From an uncultured Collinsella sp. (GTDB taxonomy: Bacteria > Actinomycetota > Coriobacteriia > Coriobacteriales > Coriobacteriaceae), in NCBI GenBank assembly GCA_900755005.1, contig CAAEEX010000044.1:1-45671 (forward strand): a stretch of 45,671 nucleotides of DNA. Direction: 5' to 3'. Under the pieces are notes generated by a model that was not told where the DNA came from, ran no database searches, and saw only the letters and a program-made list of their open reading frames with translations. How positions within the stretch are numbered: position 1 is the first letter of the stretch; every line of letters starts with the position of its first letter. The position numbers and the translations under genes were made by a program. Of this stretch, positions 17,362-25,996 are shown in pieces.

Positions 17362-17967
17362 CTACCCCGCCTCGCGCATCCAGCGATCGAACGTCCCCAC
17401 GCACACGCCCAGGCACTTTGCTGCCTGGCTGCGGGTAATATCGCCTGCCTCATAGCTATCGCGTACCAGCTCAAACTGAGGAGGGCACGGCTTGCGAGGT
17501 CGACCGAAACGGACCCCTCGCGCCCGCGCCGCTGCAATCCCCTCCGCCTGGCGCCGATGAATATTCTCGCGCTCCACCTGCGCCACGTAGCTCAGCAGTT
17601 GTAGCACAATATCGGCAATCAGGGTATTGGTCACATCCGGCGCGCCGCTGGCCCTGACGCGCGTGTCAAGCAATGGCATGTCCAACACCACAATGGCAAC
17701 CCCGAGCTCCTTGGTAATGCGTCGCCATTCCTCAAGAATCTCGGAGTAATTACGGCCAAGTCGGTCGATAGAAAGCACCACCAGCACGTCCCCGTCTCCC
17801 AGGATGTGCAGCAGCTCGCGATACCGCGGGCGATCGAAGTCCTTGCCGCTCGCATGGTCGGCATAAATATTCGCCGAGCCCACGCCATAGGCGCCCAGCG
17901 CATCCAGCTGCCGATTAAGATTCTGATCGCGCGAACTCACCCGCGCATAACCATACACCGTCGCCAT
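17362..17967 (-). CDS. Serine recombinase (resolvase/invertase family)
   Basis: A 201-residue small serine recombinase. The N-terminal catalytic domain begins MATVYGYARVSSRDQN, with the nucleophile expected at Ser11; LVVLSIDRLGRNYSEI is the conserved second motif. The C-terminal region holds RPRKP followed by a helix-turn-helix (ITRSQAAKCLGVCVGTFDRW). Enzymes of this size act as resolvases or DNA invertases. No transposase or invertible segment is obvious beside it. The start is ATG 17967; the frame opens earlier at a TTG inside a repeated palindrome. A 38-bp palindromic repeat lies 19 bases upstream of the start and recurs at 30084-30121. The gene is probably a remnant of, or cargo from, a mobile element. 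Confidence 0.9.
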   Translation of the reverse strand: MATVYGYARVSSRDQNLNRQLDALGAYGVGSANIYADHASGKDFDRPRYRELLHILGDGDVLVVLSIDRLGRNYSEILEEWRRITKELGVAIVVLDMPLLDTRVRASGAPDVTNTLIADIVLQLLSYVAQVERENIHRRQAEGIAAARARGVRFGRPRKPCPPQFELVRDSYEAGDITRSQAAKCLGVCVGTFDRWMREAG

Positions 17968-17986
17968 CTCATCCCCGCTTTCTTGT

Positions 17987-18027
17987 AAACCTGCCAAAAA
18001 GGGACAGGTTTATTTTGGTAGGTTTTA
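17987..18027. repeat. AAACCTGCCAAAA palindromic repeat, copy 1
   Basis: Arms 17987-17999 and 18013-18025 pair with one mismatch, around a centre GGGACAGGTTTA. The 38 bases from CCTGCC onward match 30084-30121 at 36 positions, in the same orientation. It lies just upstream of the serine recombinase gene. Confidence 0.85.
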
Positions 18028-18083
18028 CCTCTCGAATAGCAGGTAAGCGGGCGGCCGAGCAGACGGCAAGGTAGCCATGATCC

Positions 18084-18119
18084 AAATGCGGAGGGCGGCC
18101 CCGAAAGACCGCCCTCCGC
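18084..18119 (-). terminator. Hairpin terminator after RNase R
   Basis: 11-bp perfect stem GCGGAGGGCGG / CCGCCCTCCGC with a 10-base loop, 26 bases past the rnr stop. The T-run that follows on the minus strand is short (ATTTGG). Confidence 0.65.
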
Positions 18120-18144
18120 TCTCCCGCCATGAGTCGAGATTTGG

Positions 18145-20280
18145 CTAATGGATAAGCTTAAAGTCCAAGTGCCCACGCGTGGTATTGACGCGCGAGACCT
18201 CGATAATCACGCGCTGGCCCAGTTCATAGCGAGTCCCCGTGTCGGCGCCCGTCAGCGTAAGCGCATCCTCGTCGAACTCGAACCACTCGTTGCCCAGACT
18301 CTTGATCGAAACCAAGCCTTCGACCTGCGTCAGGTCCAAGCGCACAAAGAGGCCCATGCTGCTGACCCATGAGACCGTTCCGGCATAGCGCTCGCCCAGG
18401 CGATCCTCATAGTACTGGGCAATCTTGATCTTTTGCGTCGCATGGCTGGCGGCATCGGCCGCACGCTCCGCATCGCTGCACGCACGGCAAATCTGCGGCA
18501 GAATGCGCGGCAGCGACTCGCGCCCCTTGCCGATCAGCCGCGGCGTACGGACCAAGGCGTCCTTGCCGCCGAGCTGCTCATAGGCCAACTGCAGTTTGAG
18601 CACGCGGTGCACCACCAGATCGGGGTAGCGACGGATGGGACTCGTAAAGTGGCAGTAGCACGGCGCGGCGAGCGCAAAGTGGCCCTCGTTGCGCGGCTTG
18701 TACAGCGCGCGCTGCATGCTGCGCAGAAGCAGCGTGTTAACGAGCGGTGCGTTGGCCGTACCGGCGGCAGCATCAACTGCAGCCTGCAGCTCATCGGGAC
18801 TCCCCAGGGCAATACCGGCAGCACGGCGATCGTCGATGATGCCCAGCTGCGCCAGCGCAACGGCGGCACCGTGCAGGCTATCGGGGCTCGGATCCTCATG
18901 CACGCGATAGCAGGCCTCGATATCACGGTCTGCCAGCCACTCTGCAACGCACTCGTTGGCGAGCAGCATGGCTTCCTCGATAAGCGACGTGGCACACGAA
19001 CGCTCGCGCGCCACAATCTGCACGGGTACTCCGTCCTCATCCAATAGAGCGCGAATCTCGGCCGTGTCAAAATCGACTGAGCCGCGGACGCGACGAATAC
19101 GACGGCGAAGTTCGGCGAGTTCGTTGGCGGCGACAAGGAAATTGCCGAGGTCGACGTTGCAGCCGCGGGCGGCCTTCTCGCACGCAAGACCGCGCTCAAG
19201 CGCCTCCTCGCGCGAGGCCTCAGCAGCCGCAACATCCTCGGCCGCACCCTCCAGCACCCCATACTCCACCGCGCCGGCACGCACCAGCAGCGCCTCGGCG
19301 CCGTCATAGTCCATACGCACACGCGAGCGAATCACGCTGGGGTACGGATCGTAATGCCGCACGCGACCCTGCGCATCGAGTTCAATGTCAACGGTAAACG
19401 CAAGACGGTCCTCGTCAGGGCGAAGCGAACACAGGTCACAGGACAGGCGTTCGGGCAGCATGGGAAGCACGCGATCGGCCAGATACACCGATGTCGTACG
19501 ATGGCGAGCCTCAAGATCGATATGCCCGTCCCAAGCCACATAGTGAGAAACGTCAGCGATATGCACACCCAGCTTGTAGCCACCCTCGGGCGTGCGCTCA
19601 AGCGAAATGGCATCGTCAAAGTCGCGCGCGTCAACCGGGTCGATCGTGATGACAAAGCGGTCGCGCAGATCGCGGCGGAGCGGGTCCTTAAGCGCCGCGG
19701 ACACATCGAGCGAAAGCCCCTCGGCCTCGTCCAGCGCGGCCTCGGGATAGCTATCGGTATAGCCGTAACGCGCCATCACGTATTGAACGCCCAAATCGGG
19801 CGCGTCATCTCCGCCAATGCGGCGTTCGATCGTCACGGTGCCCGATTCCAGGCGCGTCGGGTAGGTCAAAATGCGCGCGACAACGGCATCACCCGGGTGG
19901 ACGCCCAGACGATCCGCCGAGGTATCCTCGGGCAGAATGAAGAAGTCGGCCTTCAGGCGCGAATCGAGCGGCTCGATCACACCGAGCGGACCAGCGGTCT
20001 GGTACGTACCCACCACGCTTATGGCTGCGCGCTCAACCACGCCTTCGATCACGGCGCGCCGCTCACCGTGCGGGCTGTTCTTAATGCTCACGGCAACGGT
20101 ATCGCCATCCATGATCTCGCGCTTACCGCGGCCCATAACCTTGTAGTCGCCGCTCTCGGTTATGACATAGGCGCCATGCTCATGGAGCTGCACGCGCCCG
20201 GTCAGGCTCGGACGGCGTTCGCTGCGCACCGGCCCACGCTTATTTCGGGCACCGCGCTTATGCTTGTTATTGCGCCCCAT
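18145..20280 (-). CDS. rnr: Ribonuclease R (RNB-family 3'-5' exoribonuclease)
   Basis: A 711-residue exoribonuclease. The basic N-terminus (MGRNNKHKRGARNKRG) is followed by cold-shock-type OB folds, the RNB catalytic domain with the acidic motif TIDPVDARDFDDAIS around residues 211-225, and a C-terminal S1 domain with YAGTVSWVSSMGLFVRLD. It degrades structured RNA processively and works with tmRNA-SmpB in removing faulty mRNA in other bacteria; smpB is in the same window but not adjacent. AAGGAGG precedes ATG 20280. ftsX lies upstream on the same strand with a terminator between them. Confidence 0.95.
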   Translation of the reverse strand: MGRNNKHKRGARNKRGPVRSERRPSLTGRVQLHEHGAYVITESGDYKVMGRGKREIMDGDTVAVSIKNSPHGERRAVIEGVVERAAISVVGTYQTAGPLGVIEPLDSRLKADFFILPEDTSADRLGVHPGDAVVARILTYPTRLESGTVTIERRIGGDDAPDLGVQYVMARYGYTDSYPEAALDEAEGLSLDVSAALKDPLRRDLRDRFVITIDPVDARDFDDAISLERTPEGGYKLGVHIADVSHYVAWDGHIDLEARHRTTSVYLADRVLPMLPERLSCDLCSLRPDEDRLAFTVDIELDAQGRVRHYDPYPSVIRSRVRMDYDGAEALLVRAGAVEYGVLEGAAEDVAAAEASREEALERGLACEKAARGCNVDLGNFLVAANELAELRRRIRRVRGSVDFDTAEIRALLDEDGVPVQIVARERSCATSLIEEAMLLANECVAEWLADRDIEACYRVHEDPSPDSLHGAAVALAQLGIIDDRRAAGIALGSPDELQAAVDAAAGTANAPLVNTLLLRSMQRALYKPRNEGHFALAAPCYCHFTSPIRRYPDLVVHRVLKLQLAYEQLGGKDALVRTPRLIGKGRESLPRILPQICRACSDAERAADAASHATQKIKIAQYYEDRLGERYAGTVSWVSSMGLFVRLDLTQVEGLVSIKSLGNEWFEFDEDALTLTGADTGTRYELGQRVIIEVSRVNTTRGHLDFKLIH

Positions 20281-20357
20281 GGCGCCTCCTTGCTATCGAT
20301 GACGAACTCCAAAGAGTCTACCCAAATGATTCGCTTTCCTGCCGTTCCCTTGGGATC

Positions 20358-20391
20358 AAAAAACGGGCCGCCCCATAAGAGACGACCCGTT
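20358..20391 (-). terminator. Terminator of ftsEX
   Basis: 13-bp minus-strand stem (arms 20379-20391 and 20362-20374, four-base loop TTAT, with G-U pairs), followed by TTTTTT. It lies 25 bases past the ftsX stop. Confidence 0.9.
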
Positions 20392-20415
20392 GGAAGGGAT
20401 GAATTCCAGACATGC

Positions 20416-21336
20416 CTACACGCGCAGGTAGCGGCGCATGGCTATGGCAGAACCAAAGAGACCGATAATCACACCGACCAGAATCAGCGCAGCATAGGTC
20501 ACCAGGTAGTACTGCATCGGCAGGGCAAACGACATCCAGCCGATGCTCTCCTGCAAACGCGGAATCATCAGATTGCGCAGCAGCTCCAGAACGCCGATGG
20601 AAAGCAGCGAGCCCAAAATGGCCTGCAGTACGCCCTCGGTGATAAACGGGCCGCGAATGAAGCCGTTGCTGGCGCCGACCAGACGCATAATCGCAATCTC
20701 ACGACGACGCGCCGTGATGGACAGGCGAATCGTGTTGTTGATGAAGATGAATGCGATAAAGGTCAGAAGGCCAACGAGTACCACGGCGGCGATGCGGATG
20801 TAGTTGGTCACCTGGAACAGGCGGCTCACTTCCTCCTGGCCGTACAGCACGCTCGCGTTGACGTCGCCGTCATCCGCGATCTTCTGGAAGTCGGCGTTCT
20901 TCTTGAGCTTCTGGGCCGTGCTTTCGACCTTGGACGGATCGTCCATCTCAATTGCAAACGAAGCCGGCAGCGGGTTCTGGCCATCGAGCGCGCTCATGGT
21001 GGCGTCGGCGTTGCCCGACATCTTGCTCGTATACTCGGCCAGCGCGTCGTCCTTGTCCTTATAGGTCACGGACTTGACGTTATTCCACGTCTTAAGCTCG
21101 GCCTCAAAAGCCTGGACATCGGCCTGATCGGCGTCATCGCTAATGAACGCGTTGATGACAACCTGATCCTCGACGGTGCCGATCACGGAGTTCAGCATCG
21201 CGGAGCCCATGATGAACAGGCCGATGATAAACAGCGAAAGGAAGATCGTGATGACGGCGCCGAGCGAGGTAGTCCAGTTACGGAAGAAGTGACTGATTGC
21301 CTCTTTGAAGGAGTAGCCCACGTTAGTTGGTGCCAT
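20416..21336 (-). CDS. ftsX: Cell division protein FtsX
   Basis: A 306-residue membrane protein with the FtsX layout: a short cytoplasmic N-terminus (YSFKEAISHFFRNWTTSLGAV), TM1, a large extracellular domain of about 130 residues, then three further TM segments. The conserved RRREIAIMRLVGASNGFIRGPF loop joins TM2 and TM3. With FtsE it forms an ABC-type complex that activates cell-wall hydrolases at the septum instead of transporting a substrate. Its ATG overlaps the ftsE 3' end by 14 bases, so the two are translationally coupled. Confidence 0.95.
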   Translation of the reverse strand: MAPTNVGYSFKEAISHFFRNWTTSLGAVITIFLSLFIIGLFIMGSAMLNSVIGTVEDQVVINAFISDDADQADVQAFEAELKTWNNVKSVTYKDKDDALAEYTSKMSGNADATMSALDGQNPLPASFAIEMDDPSKVESTAQKLKKNADFQKIADDGDVNASVLYGQEEVSRLFQVTNYIRIAAVVLVGLLTFIAFIFINNTIRLSITARRREIAIMRLVGASNGFIRGPFITEGVLQAILGSLLSIGVLELLRNLMIPRLQESIGWMSFALPMQYYLVTYAALILVGVIIGLFGSAIAMRRYLRV

Positions 21337-22543
21337 AGTTGCCGTAACCTCCCCTCTCCTGGTCGCGGATAACGTGGCCGCCCTCGAGGGCGATCACGCG
21401 ACGGTGCATGCTATCGACCATCTCGCGGTCGTGCGTGGCGACGATCACGGTGGTGCCGGTGCGGTTAATACGCTCGAGCAGCTTCATGATGCCCAGCGAA
21501 ATCGCCGGGTCGAGGTTGCCCGTGGGCTCGTCACAGATCAGCAGCGGCGGGCGGTTGACCATGGCGCGGGCAACGGCAACGCGCTGCTGCTCGCCACCGG
21601 AAAGCTGATCGGGCAGCGAGTCCATCTGATCAGCCAGGCCGACCAGACGCAGCACCTCGGGAACCTGGCTGCGAATAACGCCCTTGGGCTTGCCGATGCA
21701 CTGCAGGGCAAACGCCACGTTTTCGTAGGCAGATTTTTGAGGCAGAAGCTTAAAGTCCTGGAACACGGCGCCAATCTGACGGCGCAGGAACGGAACCTTG
21801 CGATTCTTGATCTTCATGAGGTCCTGACCGGCAACCAGGATGCGGCCGCTCGTCGGCTTGACGTCGCGGTTGAGCGTCGACAGCAGCGTGGTCTTACCCG
21901 AGCCGGAATGACCGACCAGGAAGACGAACTCGCCCGGATAGATCTCGATGTTGATGTCGTCGAGTGCAGGCTTGTTGGGCTGTGCCGGATAGATCTTGGT
22001 GACATGCTCCATAAGGATGACGGGCTCGACACCGGCCTGCTTGGCCATCTTCTTGCGGCTGGCCTGCGGATCGATGGGCGCAAACACCGACGTAAAATCG
22101 GGGTTGTTGAGCGCGTTATCGAGGCTTGCGACCTCGGCTGCCTGATCGCTCTCGACCACCAGGGCAGCAGGCTGCGTGGGATCGGGAATAGCGGCAAAGA
22201 GACCGGACTGCGCAGGCTGAGGAACCGGCGTCGCAGGGGCCATGGGGTCGGGAATGCCGGCCATGGTAGGCTGCGGCGTGGCGGCGCCAGCCTGAGGCTG
22301 CTCCACGCGAGCGGTCACGGCCTGAACGGGCTCAAAACCCGCCGTGCCGGAAAGCGCGACATCGCTGGTGGGATTGTAGGCAAAGGGATCGGATGCCGGC
22401 TGTGCCTGATCTGCCGGCTGAGTGGGGGCCTGAGCAACAGGCTGGCCCTCTGAATCCGGAGTGGCGAAACGACTGCCCTGGACGCCTGTCTGCGTCTTGG
22501 GGGCATCATCGCCCGCACCGGAGGTACGGAAGTGGTTACCCAC
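21323..22543 (-). CDS. ftsE: Cell division ATPase FtsE with a long N-terminal extension
   Basis: A 406-residue protein; FtsE is normally about 220-230 residues. The ABC ATPase part begins near residue 173 (VEPVILMEHVTKIYPAQ) and is complete: Walker A GHSGSGKTT (211-219), Q-loop FQDFKLLPQ, signature LSGGEQQRVAVARA, Walker B LLICDEPTGNLD and the H-loop ATHDREMVD. Residues 1-172 are rich in Pro, Ala, Gln and Thr with repeated PDP/PxP patterns, probably disordered. The long form is supported by AAGGAG five bases before GTG 22543; the internal ATG at residue 166 has no clear ribosome-binding site. FtsE drives FtsX; the extension is unlike standard FtsE and its role is unknown. Confidence 0.93.
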   Translation of the reverse strand: MGNHFRTSGAGDDAPKTQTGVQGSRFATPDSEGQPVAQAPTQPADQAQPASDPFAYNPTSDVALSGTAGFEPVQAVTARVEQPQAGAATPQPTMAGIPDPMAPATPVPQPAQSGLFAAIPDPTQPAALVVESDQAAEVASLDNALNNPDFTSVFAPIDPQASRKKMAKQAGVEPVILMEHVTKIYPAQPNKPALDDINIEIYPGEFVFLVGHSGSGKTTLLSTLNRDVKPTSGRILVAGQDLMKIKNRKVPFLRRQIGAVFQDFKLLPQKSAYENVAFALQCIGKPKGVIRSQVPEVLRLVGLADQMDSLPDQLSGGEQQRVAVARAMVNRPPLLICDEPTGNLDPAISLGIMKLLERINRTGTTVIVATHDREMVDSMHRRVIALEGGHVIRDQERGGYGNYGTN

Positions 22544-22643
22544 TGGTGCTCCTTATCGTCGTGCGTTTAAACTACATGAGCGCTTTGTATTTTAGCAGCA
22601 TTAGCTTTGCTGCACATAAGAAGCATGGCGTGCTTAGGGATCC

Positions 22644-22781
22644 CGTCGGCCGGGCGCAGGGTTACCTCCCAAATCGTCCTCGCGCATGGCCGGCATTTGT
22701 CCTGCTCCTGCGGAGCTGCGGACGAACGCCGGCCTGCGCTGCGGAAAGATTTGGGAGGAAACCCTGCGCCCGGCCTGCGGC
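22644..22781. repeat. Long hairpin, about 138 bases
   Basis: Core arms 22649-22675 and 22748-22774 pair at 26 of 27 positions (GCCGGGCGCAGGGTT... and its complement), with partly matching flanks. The 72 bases between them also pair with each other (GCGCATGGCCGGC with GCCGGCCTGCGC, then TTTGTCC with GGACGAA) down to a small loop. The 451-base gap between ftsE and transketolase holds this element, a terminator and no credible gene. Confidence 0.85.
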
Positions 22782-22911
22782 TACTATGGGGCCGACGCAC
22801 CAACTTGAGATGCTGCGCATACAAAGTTGGAAGGGTCTGAATTGCACTTTGTTGGGATGGGCCCGTTTCCCCATGGGAACTTTGCTTGGCAGGACTCTAA
22901 TTTAAATTCAA

Positions 22912-22947
22912 CAAAAACAGGGGCGCCCTCTTTGGGGATGCCCCTGT
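22912..22947 (-). terminator. Terminator of the transketolase operon
   Basis: Minus-strand stem ACAGGGGC / GCCCCTGT followed by TTTTTG, about 47 bases past the stop of the C-terminal transketolase subunit. Confidence 0.85.
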
Positions 22948-22994
22948 TCTGGCTTGGATGTGGTTGTTGAGACGATACTTTGCCTCGTCTTGCC

Positions 22995-23936
22995 TTATGC
23001 CAAGAACTCCTTGGTGGTCGCCACGATGTTGGCGGCGTCCAGGCCATACTTGTGCAAGAGCTCGGCACCCGGGCCAGACTCACCGAAGGTGTCGTTGACG
23101 CCGATCTTCTTGAGCGGTGTCGGGCACTGCTCGCACAGGACGTCGGCAACGGCGCTGCCCAGGCCACCGATCACAGAGTGCTCCTCGACGGTCACGACGT
23201 GGCCGGTCTTGGTGGCGCTCTTGACGATCAGGTCGGCATCGATGGGCTTGATGGTGTGCATGTTGATGACCTCGGCGTCGATGCCCTCGGCAGCGAGCTG
23301 CTCGGCGGCCTCGAGAGCCTCGCCGACCATCAGGCCGCAGGCGATGATGGTCACATCGGCGCCCTCGCGCATGACAATGCCCTTACCCAACTCGAACTTG
23401 TAGGTCTCGGGGTCGTTGATAACCGGCGAGGCCAGACGGGCAAAGCGCATGTACACGGGGCCGTCGCACTCGTAGGCGGCGCGCGTCACGGCACGGGCCT
23501 CCACGTCGTCGGCGGGAACGATAACGGTCATGCCGGGGATGACGCGCATCAGGGCGATATCCTCGCAGCACTGATGCGTAGCACCGTCCTCGCCCACCGA
23601 GATACCGGCGTGCGTGGCACCGATCTTAACGTTGAGGTGCGGGTAGCCGATGGAGTTACGGACCTGCTCAAAGGCGCGGCCGGCGGCGAACATGGCAAAG
23701 GTGCTCGCGAAGGCAACGCGACCGGTGGTTGCGATACCGGCGGCAACACCCATCAGGTTGCTCTCGGCGATACCCACATCGAAGAAACGGTCGGGGCAGG
23801 CGGCCTTAAACTTACCGGTCTGCGTGGCGGCGGCCAGGTCGGCGTCGAGGACCACAAAGTCATCGTGCTCGTTGGCGAGCTCGACGAGGGCCTCGCCGTA
23901 GCTTACGCGCGTGGCGATTTTCTTGACGTCTGCCAT
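22995..23936 (-). CDS. Transketolase, C-terminal subunit
   Basis: A 313-residue protein equal to the pyrimidine-binding and C-terminal domains of transketolase. Visible features are VLDADLAAATQTGKF, FFDVGIAESNLMGVAAGIA with the Glu that activates ThDP, HAGISVGEDGATHQCCEDIA, and the C-terminal domain from ITTI-like VTIIACGLMVGEALE. With the partner subunit it transfers two-carbon ketol units in the pentose phosphate pathway. The start is ATG 23936, one base after the stop of the N-terminal subunit (TAG-G-ATG), so the two are translationally coupled. Split transketolases are common in anaerobes and some archaea. Confidence 0.93.
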   Translation of the reverse strand: MADVKKIATRVSYGEALVELANEHDDFVVLDADLAAATQTGKFKAACPDRFFDVGIAESNLMGVAAGIATTGRVAFASTFAMFAAGRAFEQVRNSIGYPHLNVKIGATHAGISVGEDGATHQCCEDIALMRVIPGMTVIVPADDVEARAVTRAAYECDGPVYMRFARLASPVINDPETYKFELGKGIVMREGADVTIIACGLMVGEALEAAEQLAAEGIDAEVINMHTIKPIDADLIVKSATKTGHVVTVEEHSVIGGLGSAVADVLCEQCPTPLKKIGVNDTFGESGPGAELLHKYGLDAANIVATTKEFLA

Positions 23937-23937
23937 C

Positions 23938-24768
23938 CTAGAGCTCCTCTCCGGCGGCCGTGAGCTCTGCCATGGCCTGCTCAAACTGTTCATCATTGGG
24001 GGCCTTGCCGTGCCAACCAACCTGGTTCTCCATAAAGGACACGCCCTTGCCCTTCAGGGTCTCGGCGATAATGGCGGTCGGCTGGCCCTTGGTAGCGCGA
24101 GCCTCGGCAAAGGCGGCGCGGATCTGATCGAAATCGTTGCCGTCGGCAAGCTCCACCACGTGGAACTTAAAGGCGCGGAACTTGTCAGCGAGCGGCATGG
24201 GGTCGTTGACCTCCTCGACGGGACCGTCGATCTGCAGGCCGTTGTGGTCGACGATCACACAGAGGTTGTCGAGCTGCTGGTTGCCGGCAAACATGGCGGC
24301 CTCCCAGACCTGGCCCTCCTCGCTCTCGCCATCGCCCAGCAGGGCGTACGTGCGATAAGTATCGCCCCAGTGCTTGGCGGCAACGGCCATGCCCACGGCG
24401 GCGGAGATGCCCTGGCCGAGCGAACCGGTGGACATGTCAACGCCCGGAGTGTCGTTCATGTTGGGATGACCCTGCAGGTGGCTGCCGATGTGGCGCAGCG
24501 TCTCAAGATCCTCCTTGGGGAAGAACCCACGCTCGGCGAGCACGGCGTACAGACCAGGCGCGCAGTGACCCTTGGAAAGCACGAAGCGATCGCGGTCGGC
24601 CTTGCGGGGATGGGCCGGGTCGACGTTCATTTCCTCAAAGTACAGATAGGTCATGATGTCGGCAGCGCCGAGCGAACCGCCCGGATGGCCGGACTTGGCA
24701 GCGTGCACGCCGGTGACGATGCCCTTCCTTACCTCGTTGGCAACCTTTTTGAGCTCTTCGTCGCTCAT
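23938..24768 (-). CDS. Transketolase, N-terminal subunit
   Basis: A 276-residue protein equal to the ThDP pyrophosphate-binding domain of transketolase. Key motifs are AAKSGHPGGSLGAADIMTYL, LSKGHCAPGLYAVLAERG, TGSLGQGISAAVGMA and the ThDP/Mg2+ motif GDGESEEGQVWEAAMFAGNQ. It works only with the C-terminal subunit encoded one base downstream. AAAGGAAG lies before ATG 24768. Together the two genes make a complete enzyme of about 589 residues. Confidence 0.93.
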   Translation of the reverse strand: MSDEELKKVANEVRKGIVTGVHAAKSGHPGGSLGAADIMTYLYFEEMNVDPAHPRKADRDRFVLSKGHCAPGLYAVLAERGFFPKEDLETLRHIGSHLQGHPNMNDTPGVDMSTGSLGQGISAAVGMAVAAKHWGDTYRTYALLGDGESEEGQVWEAAMFAGNQQLDNLCVIVDHNGLQIDGPVEEVNDPMPLADKFRAFKFHVVELADGNDFDQIRAAFAEARATKGQPTAIIAETLKGKGVSFMENQVGWHGKAPNDEQFEQAMAELTAAGEEL

Positions 24769-24975
24769 TGTGCCTTCCTTTCATCCTCATTAGACAAAAT
24801 GCGCACGGCACCGAAGGTAATCCCAACACAGCCGCAATGCACGTACGTCATTCATTATGCTGGAAACTGATGGCTTTACCAGAGTTTTTATCATTATTTG
24901 AACAATTTAGCAGGCAGAACCGCTGATGAAACGGTTTATCAATGTGAACGTCTTTTGGATGGGACGCGGTCGGCC

Positions 24976-25866
24976 CTACGCGCTAATGTCCTTGAATCCC
25001 TCGCCGAAAGCTTCCGTAACGTCGGCGACCGTCACAATGGCGTGAGGATCGCGCTCGCGCACGATCGTCTTGAGGGTATTGAGCTCTCGACGGTTCACGA
25101 TGACCATGATCACCGGCTTCTCGGCACCCGAATACATGCCAGTCGCCTTAAACTTGGTACAACCACGACCCAGGCCATACATGATATCGGCAGCGATATC
25201 AGGGAACTTGTCCGAGATGATGAGTACCATACGGCGTTTGTTGCCACCATCGACCACGGCATCGATCACGTAGCCGCTAATGACCATCGAAAGGCCTGCA
25301 TATAGTGCATTTTCGATTGAAAAGACCGGAGCCGACAGCGCGCATACGGCAACATCGATCGCCATGACGGTCGAGCCCACGGGCAGCGAGGTATTACGCG
25401 AGATGATTTGGCCAATCGTGTCCGAGCCGCCGGTGTTGGCGCCGGCGCGCAGCACCATGCCGTAACCGATGCCTGTAATAATGCCGCCCCACATGGCAGG
25501 GAGCATCAGGTCCGCATCCGCCAGAGGTGCTACAAACGGGGCGAACAGATCGGTAAAGAAGCCCAGCAGCACAAAGCCCGTCGCGGTCTGCACCACGTAG
25601 AACATGCCGCCCTCGCGCATAACGACCAGCAACAGCAAGGCGTTCATCACGATCGTCTGAATACCAACGGGAAGCGATATGCCGCGCGATGCGCCGACCG
25701 CCTGGATAATGGTGGCAAGGCCCGTAACACCACCGGCAGCAAGGCCGTTGGGAATCAAAAACAGGTCGGTCGCAATAGCGGCCAGAGCGCAGCCCAGCAT
25801 AATCTTGGGCAGATCGTGAAAGAAGTTCAGCGAAAGAATGCGCTTGATGTCCAGACGATATGCCAT
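24976..25866 (-). CDS. YitT-family membrane protein (DUF161 and DUF2179)
   Basis: A 296-residue protein. The N-terminal two thirds hold about five or six hydrophobic segments with the family's IPNGLAAGGVTGLATI and RAGANTGGSDTIGQIISR motifs. The C-terminal soluble DUF2179 domain carries KPVIMVIVNRRELNTLKTIV and DPHAIVTVADVTEAFGEGF. YitT proteins are membrane proteins of unknown substrate. ATG 25866 has GAGGGAGG upstream. The terminator of prfB ends directly before this ribosome-binding site, so transcription may come from readthrough. The 207 bases between this gene and transketolase show no clear terminator. Confidence 0.88.
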   Translation of the reverse strand: MAYRLDIKRILSLNFFHDLPKIMLGCALAAIATDLFLIPNGLAAGGVTGLATIIQAVGASRGISLPVGIQTIVMNALLLLVVMREGGMFYVVQTATGFVLLGFFTDLFAPFVAPLADADLMLPAMWGGIITGIGYGMVLRAGANTGGSDTIGQIISRNTSLPVGSTVMAIDVAVCALSAPVFSIENALYAGLSMVISGYVIDAVVDGGNKRRMVLIISDKFPDIAADIMYGLGRGCTKFKATGMYSGAEKPVIMVIVNRRELNTLKTIVRERDPHAIVTVADVTEAFGEGFKDISA

Positions 25867-25878
25867 GCTGCCTCCCTC

Positions 25879-25907
25879 AAAAAAGCGCACCCAAACGAGT
25901 GCGCTTT
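25879..25907 (-). terminator. Terminator after prfB, abutting the yitT Shine-Dalgarno
   Basis: Minus-strand 9-bp perfect stem AAAGCGCAC / GTGCGCTTT, eight-base loop, then TTTTTT overlapping the stem end. GAGGGAGG of yitT follows at once. Confidence 0.85.
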
Positions 25908-25996
25908 GAACTTCTTGCTGTATTCGATTCTACCGATTCACCGAGCAAATACCACCCCTGCGAAGTGTTTGCATCGACCCGGAGCCAACCATGTGC

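Noticed and set aside
19354..21372. 672-residue plus-strand frame opposite rnr and ftsX
   Set aside because: It spans two genes and their terminator on the other strand, which a real gene is unlikely to do.
22567..22905. Several 67-170 residue frames over the long hairpin
   Set aside because: They translate both arms of a palindrome and have no similarity to any family.
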